Positions 1 to 4,957 of a DNA stretch of 6,093 bases are shown here, piece after piece. Both the position numbers and the translations under genes were made by a program. How positions within the stretch are numbered: position 1 is the first letter of the stretch; every line of letters starts with the position of its first letter. This DNA comes from Nitrospiraceae bacterium (lineage in GTDB: Bacteria; Nitrospirota; UBA9217). The stretch spans positions 1 to 6,093 of the forward strand of contig DMKB01000240.1 in assembly GCA_003454665.1 (NCBI GenBank), written 5' to 3'. Under the pieces are notes generated by a model. That model did not search any database. It had not been told where the DNA came from and worked only from the letters and a program-made list of their open reading frames with translations.

Positions 1-104
1 AGGATGAATAGCCTAAAGGCCACAGGCAGGATAGAAACGAAGAGAAAACCCCTGCAGATAACGACCCTGAGATGATAATAAGGAAAGGTGCTGAAAAGGG
101 TGCG
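1..104. other. Left-edge segment, no gene supported
   Basis: No start codon with a convincing ribosome binding site is visible here. On the + strand one frame is open from base 1 to a TGA at 73-75 and could be the last 24 codons of a gene lying to the left. Another frame runs open from base 12 to a TGA at 114-116 without a good start. Neither piece is recognisable as a protein family, so no coding call is made. Confidence 0.3.
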
Positions 105-134
105 TGGACAAACTGACTGTACAAGGGGTATAAT
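105..134 (+). promoter_or_regulatory. Sigma70-like promoter for the small cytochrome gene
   Basis: The -35 element TGGACA (105-110, five of six matches to TTGACA) is followed by an 18-nt spacer and a perfect TATAAT at 129-134. Transcription would start near 141, giving a 5' leader of about 40 nt that contains the strong ribosome binding site of the cytochrome gene. Together with the terminator at 464-498 this defines a single-gene transcription unit. Confidence 0.6.
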
Positions 135-167
135 GCAGACATTCGTTTCAGAGCCCCTATGTGAAAG

Positions 168-174
168 AGGAGGT
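168..174 (+). promoter_or_regulatory. Shine-Dalgarno site deciding the cytochrome start
   Basis: AGGAGGT lies 7 nt before the ATG at 182, which is ideal spacing. The frame also opens upstream at a GTG (161), but that codon precedes the Shine-Dalgarno site and would add seven residues in front of a normal signal peptide. The ATG is therefore preferred. Confidence 0.8.
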
Positions 175-181
175 AGCGATC

Positions 182-445
182 ATGAAAAAAGTGTTGGGAT
201 TAACAGCAGTTCTTCTGGTTGTTTCGTTGTCAGGGGTGGCCGGGGCAGGCACATGGGATACAAAATGTACTATGTGCCATAAAGATGGCAACATGATGAA
301 GGCGCCGACAAAGGCTGCTCTTCTGGAGAAATACAAAACCTCGGACGCATTTATCAAAGCTGCTAAAGCAAGCAAAAACCCAATGATGAAAAGCTTTCAA
401 GCAGACGACATTTTAAAGAGTGCGGCGAAAGATCTCTATAAATAG
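182..445 (+). CDS. Small exported monohaem c-type cytochrome
   Basis: This is an 87-residue protein. Residues 1-22 form a signal peptide: KK near the N-terminus, a hydrophobic core, and an A-G-A cleavage motif at 20-22. The mature protein of about 65 residues carries one haem-attachment motif, C29-T-M-C32-H33, so a single covalent haem c is expected with His33 as proximal ligand. Met68 or Met69 in the N-P-M-M segment are candidate distal ligands, as in class I cytochromes. The remainder is lysine-rich and helical. The likely role is a soluble periplasmic electron carrier; the redox partner cannot be told from sequence. At this size it is smaller than ordinary class I cytochromes. It has its own promoter and terminator and converges with the hydrolase gene downstream. 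The cytochrome c call is confident; the physiological role is not known. Confidence 0.88.
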   Translation: MKKVLGLTAVLLVVSLSGVAGAGTWDTKCTMCHKDGNMMKAPTKAALLEKYKTSDAFIKAAKASKNPMMKSFQADDILKSAAKDLYK

Positions 446-463
446 ATCGTAGCTTCAAGGCCG

Positions 464-498
464 GGGGATGGCGTATACAGCCATCCCCTTTTTCTTTT
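464..498 (+). terminator. Intrinsic terminator after the cytochrome gene
   Basis: A perfect 9-bp stem, GGGGATGGC (464-472) with GCCATCCCC (480-488), closes a 7-nt loop and is followed at once by TTTTTCTTTT (489-498). It starts 18 nt after the stop codon. The U-run is present only for + strand transcripts, so it does not serve the convergent hydrolase gene. Confidence 0.92.
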
Positions 499-514
499 CG
501 GGTCTTCTCCTCTT

Positions 515-640
515 TCCAGATACCGGATGCCTGATACCCGATGCCCGATTGCGGGTCGCAGTCTTCTGTAGTCTCTTATCTGTAGTCTGAGTTCTGTCTC
601 CTGACTACTGACTACTGACTACTGAGTGCTATCTCCTGCT
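515..640. repeat. Degenerate heptanucleotide array 1
   Basis: From 515 to 626 the sequence divides into 16 consecutive 7-nt units with no slip. C is at unit position 3 in all 16 and G at position 5 in 15 of 16, giving NNCNGNN. Two further units (627-640) are weaker. The first part is rich in units such as GCCTGAT and ACCCGAT; after about 557 units such as TTCTGTA dominate. The array includes three tandem CTGACTA copies (601-621). It fills the space between two convergent genes, and its end encodes the stop codon and last residues of the hydrolase gene on the - strand. No terminator-like hairpin was found in it. Confidence 0.85.
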
Positions 641-1428
641 TTCCCTATCAAGACATGGCTTGCACCCGGCTCGAGGACAATCACCTCAACTTCGGGCGCC
701 GTCTTTTTGGCCGCGGTGACAAACTCGTCGGCATTCTGCGCCAGCATCGGGAAGGTGCCGAAATGCATGGGTATTGCCGTGGCCGGCCTGAGTAGCCGCA
801 GGCTCTCGGCTGCCTGCAGGGCATCCATGGTGAAGCCGCCGCCGATCGGCAGCAGGGCGACGTCTATCGGATAGAGGCGCCCATAGAGCTGCATGTCCAT
901 AAAGATACCGGTATCTCCGGCATGATAGACCGTGGCCCCGCCGGGAAAGGTAATGATGTAGCCGACGGGAGCGCCCGTCGCCGAGGAATGGATTGCCGCG
1001 GTCATGACATGCGTTATGCCGTCAATGTCGACTGCACCACCGATATTCCTGCCGAAACCGCCGAACAGGATATTTTCCGGAGGCAGCCCATCGGCCGCCA
1101 ATTTACCGGCTGTTTCGTATACCGCCACGACCGTCGCCCCCGTATTCTTCGCAATGGCGATGGTGTCTCCTACGTGATCAAAGTGATCATGGGTGACGAG
1201 AATGACGTCAGCTTTTGTAATGTCTTCCACGGAGACCGGGCTCGCAGGATTACCGGTGATCCAGGGGTCGATGAGGACGGTCTTCCCGCCCGAGGACAAC
1301 TGAAAAGCTGCGTGGCCCAGCCAGGTGATGGTGACCGCCGGTGCCTGGCCTGGTCCAGCGTACGTATTGGTTGCCATGGGCACTGTCAGAAGAGCCATGA
1401 TTCCGAAGAACAAAACAAGTCTTTTCAT
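619..1428 (-). CDS. Exported UPF0173-type metal-dependent hydrolase (metallo-beta-lactamase fold)
   Basis: This 269-residue protein has an N-terminal signal peptide (MKRLVLFF core, likely cleavage after Ala24) followed by a complete metallo-beta-lactamase-fold domain. Visible motifs are W-L-G-H at 36-39, the zinc-binding H-D-H-F-D-H at 80-85, His147 in A-I-H-S-S, H-A-G-D-T-G at 169-174 and P-M-H-F-G-T-F at 220-226. This set and order match the UPF0173 family, whose members are about 225 residues and usually lack a signal peptide. The substrate is not established. The ATG at 1428 is chosen because an AAAGGAGG site precedes it and the signal peptide starts there; the upstream extension to 1551 only translates repeat DNA. 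The last residues (about AGDSTQ) and the TAG stop come from heptad array 1. It is transcribed toward the cytochrome gene and looks monocistronic, 259 bp from glcF. Confidence 0.88.
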   Translation of the reverse strand: MKRLVLFFGIMALLTVPMATNTYAGPGQAPAVTITWLGHAAFQLSSGGKTVLIDPWITGNPASPVSVEDITKADVILVTHDHFDHVGDTIAIAKNTGATVVAVYETAGKLAADGLPPENILFGGFGRNIGGAVDIDGITHVMTAAIHSSATGAPVGYIITFPGGATVYHAGDTGIFMDMQLYGRLYPIDVALLPIGGGFTMDALQAAESLRLLRPATAIPMHFGTFPMLAQNADEFVTAAKKTAPEVEVIVLEPGASHVLIGKAGDSTQ

Positions 1429-1437
1429 CTCTCTGTT

Positions 1438-1445
1438 CCTCCTTT
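1438..1445 (-). promoter_or_regulatory. Shine-Dalgarno site of the hydrolase gene
   Basis: On the - strand AAAGGAGG ends 9 nt before the ATG at 1428. This fixes the start just upstream of the signal peptide and excludes the longer frame that reads into the repeat array. Confidence 0.75.
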
Positions 1446-1457
1446 GAAGTGTTTTTT

Positions 1458-1708
1458 TCCCGATGCCAGATTGCTGATACCAGATGCCGGATGCCTGTTT
1501 CCTGTAAACTGAATACTGATGCCTGATTCCCGATGCCAGATTGCGAGTCACAATCTTTCATAGTCTGTACGCTGTAGTCTATCGTCTCTCATCTGTCGTC
1601 TGTTGTTTCAGTCTGTCTTCTGTTGTCTGTAGTCTGTTGTCTCCTGTCTGCAATCTGTATTCTGTATACTGTCTCCTTCTTTCTGTCTCATGTCTCATAT
1701 CTGATGTC
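1458..1708. repeat. Degenerate heptanucleotide array 2 (longest)
   Basis: From 1458 to 1604 there are 21 consecutive 7-nt units with no slip; C is at position 3 in 20 and G at position 5 in 16. A single 6-nt unit (1605-1610) follows, then 14 more units from 1611 to 1708, with C3 in 11 and G5 in 11. Units of the GCCAGAT/GCCGGAT type occupy 1458-1541, and GTCTGTA-like units occupy roughly 1563-1708. An 18-nt segment at 1457-1474 recurs exactly at 1527-1544. The array fills the spacer between glcF and the hydrolase gene, ends 29 nt before the hydrolase ATG, and supplies the final codons of glcF. Long open frames crossing it are artefacts of its composition. Confidence 0.88.
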
Positions 1709-2962
1709 TGCTTCCCCCTCCTCCTCTGTTATCTCCCCGCAGGAAGCTGCCAGCACCTCTGCCAGGTGAACCACCCGGGCCGTGCTCCCGGCCCGGTGCA
1801 GGCCGTTCGCCAGATGGAGCATGCAGCCGGGGCAGGACGTCACCACCATCTCCGCGCCCGTCTCGATCAACTGCTTGACCGTTGTATCGTTGATCTCCTG
1901 AGACAGTTTTTCCTGGCTCATGCTGAAGGTGCCCCCGAACCCGCAGCAGCGGTCGGGGTCCTTGACGTCCTGAAATGACAGCCCCGGTACGCGCTTCAGC
2001 AGGGAGCGCGGCTGATCCTTGATCTTCTGGGCCTTTCTCAGGTGACAGGGGTCATGATAAGTGGCGGTCTTCTGTACGCTCTTCGGAAGGGGGTCTAATT
2101 TCAGGTGATCGGACAGAAATTCGGAGAAGTCGTATATCTTCATTGGGAGATCCTGCCCGTAGTGCTCCTTCAGGGTGGAGCCGCAGCTGGCACAGGCCGT
2201 AATGATCGTGTCGCAGCCGCTCTCCATGAGGACCGCGAGGTTCTGCTGCCTCAGTTCCTCAAAGGTGTCCCGGTCTCCGGCAGCCAGAGACGGCAGGCCG
2301 CAGCAGACCTGTTCCTCGGGGACGACGACATCGACGTGGTTTCGTTCACACACCTCCAGGACGGCCTTGCCGATTCCCGGATTGACATAGGTGATCATGC
2401 ACCCGGAAAAGAACATGACCTTGCGATCGATCTTCCCGGTCTTCGGCCTCTCCTGGACGAGGGTATGGAGGGTCTGGCCCGTGAGGTCAGGCAACAGGCG
2501 CTTTCCCGTTATGGGTATGCGGTATCTCGGCTTCCGGTAGGACCCTGCAGCCACTTTGCTGCCGATCAGGCCCTGGAGCTTCGCTATCAGCGTGATGAAG
2601 AAGCGCAGGCGGTTCAGGTTCGGCATGAGCCACCGCGTCAGGAATTTCTTCCGAATTGGCACGCCCTTCTGTCGGGCAATCCGCTCCCGCGCCGCGATGA
2701 CAATGCGGTCCACGCGCACGCCGCTGGGACAGTCCTGCACGCAGGTCTGGCAGAGAAGGCACTGGTCGATCCGTTCGATCAACGCGGCGTTCGGCTCGAT
2801 GGTTCCTTCAAGGAGTGCGCGCACCAGGGCGACTTTGCCCCGGGGCGCGTCGCTCTCCACGCCCCTGGCCGAGAAGACGGGGCAGACGGAACGGCACTGG
2901 CCGCAGCGCACGCAGGGCATCATCTCTCTGATGAGGCCGCTATTGTCCTGTTGCTCGTCCAT
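1688..2962 (-). CDS. glcF: GlcF-like iron-sulfur subunit of a D-lactate/glycolate-type dehydrogenase
   Basis: This 424-residue protein is close to the usual length of about 400 for the family. Two CxxCxxCxxxCP motifs (C17-C20-C23-C27 and C68-C71-C74-C78) bind two 4Fe-4S clusters. Two CCG domains follow: C188, C220-C221 and C257/C260, then C306, C339-C340 and C377/C380, all intact. It should accept electrons from the FAD subunit encoded just upstream and pass them to quinone or another acceptor at the membrane. The ATG overlaps the glcD stop by one base (TGATG), a sign of translational coupling; a GTG one codon earlier is an alternative start. About seven C-terminal residues (ADIRYET) and the TGA stop are encoded by heptad array 2, so the tail is probably not part of the conserved fold. 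Family membership is firm. Heterodisulfide-reductase-like partners are possible, but the glcD neighbour favours the hydroxyacid dehydrogenase role. Confidence 0.9.
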   Translation of the reverse strand: MDEQQDNSGLIREMMPCVRCGQCRSVCPVFSARGVESDAPRGKVALVRALLEGTIEPNAALIERIDQCLLCQTCVQDCPSGVRVDRIVIAARERIARQKGVPIRKKFLTRWLMPNLNRLRFFITLIAKLQGLIGSKVAAGSYRKPRYRIPITGKRLLPDLTGQTLHTLVQERPKTGKIDRKVMFFSGCMITYVNPGIGKAVLEVCERNHVDVVVPEEQVCCGLPSLAAGDRDTFEELRQQNLAVLMESGCDTIITACASCGSTLKEHYGQDLPMKIYDFSEFLSDHLKLDPLPKSVQKTATYHDPCHLRKAQKIKDQPRSLLKRVPGLSFQDVKDPDRCCGFGGTFSMSQEKLSQEINDTTVKQLIETGAEMVVTSCPGCMLHLANGLHRAGSTARVVHLAEVLAASCGEITEEEGEADIRYET

Positions 2963-4392
2963 CACTTTTCCGCAGGCACTCCGTCGTCGAGGGACATTTT
3001 GCCGGGGTTCAAGAGATTATGGGGGTCCAGGAGCCCCTTGATCCTGCGCATCACCTGGAGGGAGAAACCCAGTTCTTCTTCCATGTATTCCGCCCGCGTC
3101 AGGCCCACACCGTGCTCTCCTGTCGTCGTCCCTTCCAAATCCAGGGCCATGTGGTGAATTTCATCGGCGATCTTTTTCACCTTCTCGATCTCCGCTGGCT
3201 CACGCGTATCGATGACCGGCGCTGCATGGAGATTGCCGTCACCGATGTGGCCGTACGTCACGATGGGCACGTCGTACTTGGCGCCGATCGTCTGGATCGT
3301 GCGCAATGCCTGGGCAACGCGATTCACGGGAACGCAGATGTCTTCGCCGATATACACGCGCGTTGCGCCCTCCTTGATCCTCCCTGCCGCGGCCCCCACA
3401 ACACCCCGGGCCGCCCAGAGCGTTGCGAGGCGATCAGGGTTGTCGGTCCATTCGACCTTCCGGGCAGTCTGCTCGCAGACCGCTGAAATGGCCCTGGCCT
3501 GGTACGCCACGTCTGGCGGCGAACCATCGACCTCGAAGACAAGCATTGCCTCGGCATCGGGCAGGGCGAGTTCCGGTTTGTACAGGTTGGCTGCGTGTAT
3601 GGCCGACTGGTCCATGATCTCGATGGCCGAGGGGAACAACCGGCGGCGGAAGACCTGGACAACCACATCGCCTGCAGCCTCCAGTTTGTCAAAGAAGGCC
3701 ACGACGAGTCCGCGCTTCTCCGGTAGCGGCAGCACCTTCAGCCGGATCCGGGTGACGATGCCGAGGGTGCCCTCGGAGCCGATCATCAGCCCCGTCAGGT
3801 CGTAGCCGGCCACGGACTTCAGGGCCCGGGACCGGACACCGCCGGTGACCATGATCTCGCCCGTAGGCAGGACCACTTCCAGGCCCAGGATATACTGCTT
3901 CGTCGTGCCGTACTTCACGGAACGCTGACCGCTGGAATTGTTCGAGACCATGCCGCCGAGGGTGCACATCTTCGTGCTTCCCGGATCAGGGGGAAAGAAA
4001 AAACCGTGGGCAGCCAGCTCCTTGTTCAGATCGGCATGGACAATGCCCGGCTGGACCATCACCTGCATGTTGTCCAGGTCCATGGACACGATGCCCTTCA
4101 TCCCGGTGAGGTCCATGATGATGCCGCCCTGGTGCGCCACAGCGCCGCTGCACTGCCCGGTGCCTGCGCCCCGGGGGACCACCGGCACCTTCTCTTCATT
4201 CGCGAGGGCAAGGATGGCCGAAACCTGCTCGGTCGTCATGACCCGGACAACGAGGTCAGGCACCCATTTGTTCATCTGGGACAGCATGGAGGAATCCGCT
4301 GCGTAGCAGATCCGGTCGGCCTCAGCGGGAAAATAATTTTCCCTGCCGACGATCTTCTCGATTTTGTTTAGTATGTTTTTCGATAGCGTCAT
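2962..4392 (-). CDS. glcD: GlcD-like FAD-linked 2-hydroxyacid dehydrogenase (D-lactate/glycolate type)
   Basis: This 476-residue flavoprotein has an N-terminal PCMH-type FAD-binding domain with P-R-G-A-G-T-G at 73-79 and G-S-E-G-T-L-G at 205-211. The C-terminal FAD-oxidase domain has G-H-I-G-D-G-N-L-H at 381-389, G-E-H-G-V-G at 425-430 and the closing L-L-D-P-H-N-L-L-N-P-G-K at 454-465. Family members oxidise D-lactate, glycolate or D-2-hydroxyglutarate to the 2-oxoacid, reducing FAD. It is co-transcribed with and overlaps the GlcF-like gene, so the two likely form one complex; no glcE or lactate permease is visible. The ATG at 4392 is preferred because a GGGGGAAG stretch lies just upstream and the conserved protein begins there. 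Starts at 4407 or 4470 would translate the inverted repeat or the AT-rich repeat tract. The exact substrate is undetermined, so the symbol denotes family rather than proven glycolate activity. Confidence 0.92.
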   Translation of the reverse strand: MTLSKNILNKIEKIVGRENYFPAEADRICYAADSSMLSQMNKWVPDLVVRVMTTEQVSAILALANEEKVPVVPRGAGTGQCSGAVAHQGGIIMDLTGMKGIVSMDLDNMQVMVQPGIVHADLNKELAAHGFFFPPDPGSTKMCTLGGMVSNNSSGQRSVKYGTTKQYILGLEVVLPTGEIMVTGGVRSRALKSVAGYDLTGLMIGSEGTLGIVTRIRLKVLPLPEKRGLVVAFFDKLEAAGDVVVQVFRRRLFPSAIEIMDQSAIHAANLYKPELALPDAEAMLVFEVDGSPPDVAYQARAISAVCEQTARKVEWTDNPDRLATLWAARGVVGAAAGRIKEGATRVYIGEDICVPVNRVAQALRTIQTIGAKYDVPIVTYGHIGDGNLHAAPVIDTREPAEIEKVKKIADEIHHMALDLEGTTTGEHGVGLTRAEYMEEELGFSLQVMRRIKGLLDPHNLLNPGKMSLDDGVPAEK

Positions 4393-4411
4393 TCTTCCCC
4401 CGGCCATAAAC

Positions 4412-4430
4412 CCAGTCTCATGAAGACTGG
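4412..4430. promoter_or_regulatory. Perfect 7-bp inverted repeat in the glcD leader
   Basis: CCAGTCT (4412-4418) and AGACTGG (4424-4430) are perfect inverted copies around a 5-nt CATGA centre. The element lies 20 nt upstream of the glcD ATG, between the AT-rich tract and the ribosome binding region. As DNA it could be an operator for a dimeric regulator; as RNA, a leader hairpin. The sequence alone does not choose between these, and no regulator gene is nearby. Confidence 0.45.
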
Positions 4431-4432
4431 AA

Positions 4433-4558
4433 ATTCCAAGTTCCAAAAAACAAATCCCAAATAATGTCAAAACTACAAACTCAAATGTTCCAACTTGTTT
4501 TGCATTTTGAATAGTTGCTATTGGTATTTATTCGCAGCTTGGTGCTTGAGTTTTGGAT
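4433..4558. repeat. AT-rich tract with heptad-like periodicity
   Basis: This spacer segment is much richer in A and T than the flanking genes. It can be cut into 18 units of 7 nt, with neighbouring units such as ATTCCAA/GTTCCAA, CAAAACT/ACAAACT and TGTTTTG/CATTTTG sharing five or six of seven bases. Other adjacent pairs share only two or three, so the period is weaker than in the three GC-rich arrays. CAA-rich units give way to TTG-rich units near 4496. It precedes glcD. A longer glcD reading frame through it is not considered coding. Confidence 0.45.
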
Positions 4559-4807
4559 ATTACGTTCTCCGCAGCCCGGCGCCCCATTGTGGCCCGTGGC
4601 GAATGCGAGAAACGTCTCATCCTGAGGTTTAAAAATAATACCACAAATGTCTCCAAAAAATCACCAGGAAATGTACGTGCCCCCGTTCTCGGGGGGCGAG
4701 GAGCATTATTTCCTTCCGATATGGAGGAAATTTTGATAGAATTTGAGCATATTGACGCATAACCTGGGCCGGACTGCCAAAACCGGAAAGCGATTTTCTC
4801 GCAGAGG
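4559..4807. other. Non-coding spacer with two hairpins
   Basis: No supported gene lies here; a 69-codon + strand frame (4553-4762) has no recognisable domain and no good ribosome binding site. Two hairpins stand close together: 4680-4685 with 4690-4695 (C5G paired with CG5, TTCT loop), and 4708-4716 with 4723-4731 (nine pairs including one T-G, 6-nt loop) followed by only four T. A TTGATA at 4733-4738 with a CATAAC 19 nt further on is a poor promoter candidate for the gene at 4958. At 4797-4814 a CGCAGAGG/CGCAGAG pair leads into heptad array 3. Confidence 0.4.
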
Positions 4808-4947
4808 CGCAGAGTACAGACAACAGACGTGAGATTACAGACGAAAGACTACGGACTGCAGATTACAGACAACAGGCATCATGCATCGGGCATCTGGCAT
4901 CCGGCATCTGGTATCGGGAATCTGGCATCCGGCATCTGACATCTTGA
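4808..4947. repeat. Degenerate heptanucleotide array 3 (inverted relative to 1 and 2)
   Basis: Exactly 20 consecutive 7-nt units without a slip; C is at position 3 in 18 and G at position 5 in 18. The left part is TACAGAC-like and the right part ATCTGGC/ATCCGGC-like. These are the reverse complements of the two unit classes in arrays 1 and 2, so the composite is in the opposite orientation. GGCATCCGGCATCTGGTATC at 4896-4915 is the exact reverse complement of 1476-1495 in array 2. The array runs into the ribosome binding site of the gene at 4958 and would form most of its 5' leader if transcription starts upstream. Confidence 0.88.
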
Positions 4948-4953
4948 AGGAGA
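4947..4953 (+). promoter_or_regulatory. Shine-Dalgarno site of the membrane protein gene
   Basis: AAGGAGA ends 4 nt before the ATG at 4958. It directly abuts the last unit of heptad array 3, so gain or loss of array units would not move it relative to the start codon. Confidence 0.7.
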
Positions 4954-4957
4954 AATC

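Noticed and set aside
922..1512. 196-codon + strand open frame opposite the hydrolase gene
   Set aside because: It is antisense to the conserved metallo-beta-lactamase-fold domain, and its tail is repeat translation.
1429..1551. 41-residue N-terminal extension of the hydrolase
   Set aside because: The extension is read from heptad array 2, precedes a good Shine-Dalgarno site, and would bury the signal peptide inside the protein.
1541..1978. 145-codon + strand open frame across heptad array 2 and the end of glcF
   Set aside because: Its first half is Ser/Val/Cys/Leu-rich translation of heptad repeats and its second half is antisense to the conserved GlcF C-terminal domain. There is no ribosome binding site.
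2105..3157. 350-codon + strand open frame opposite glcF and glcD
   Set aside because: It is antisense to two strongly conserved proteins with intact cysteine and FAD motifs. High GC content commonly keeps such shadow frames open, and no domain is recognisable.
4393..4470. 26-residue N-terminal extension of GlcD
   Set aside because: It is read from the AT-rich tract and the inverted repeat, is hydrophobic and unlike GlcD N-termini, and a better ribosome site lies before 4392.
4443..4470. Possible glcD promoter with TTGACA (- strand, 4470-4465)
   Set aside because: The -35 hexamer is perfect, but spacings of 16-18 nt give only TTTTGG, TTTGGA or TTGGAA as -10, which is too poor in an AT-rich tract.
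4553..4762. 69-codon + strand frame in the divergent spacer
   Set aside because: There is no convincing ribosome binding site and no family resemblance, and it spans two hairpins.
4761..4800. Riboswitch-like GC-rich segment before array 3
   Set aside because: A CCGG/CCGG pairing can be drawn, but no known riboswitch core (for example the c-di-GMP GEMM motif) could be matched.
515..4947. CRISPR array interpretation of the repeat tracts
   Set aside because: There are no repeats of 24 nt or more separated by unique spacers and no cas genes; the period is 7 nt throughout.
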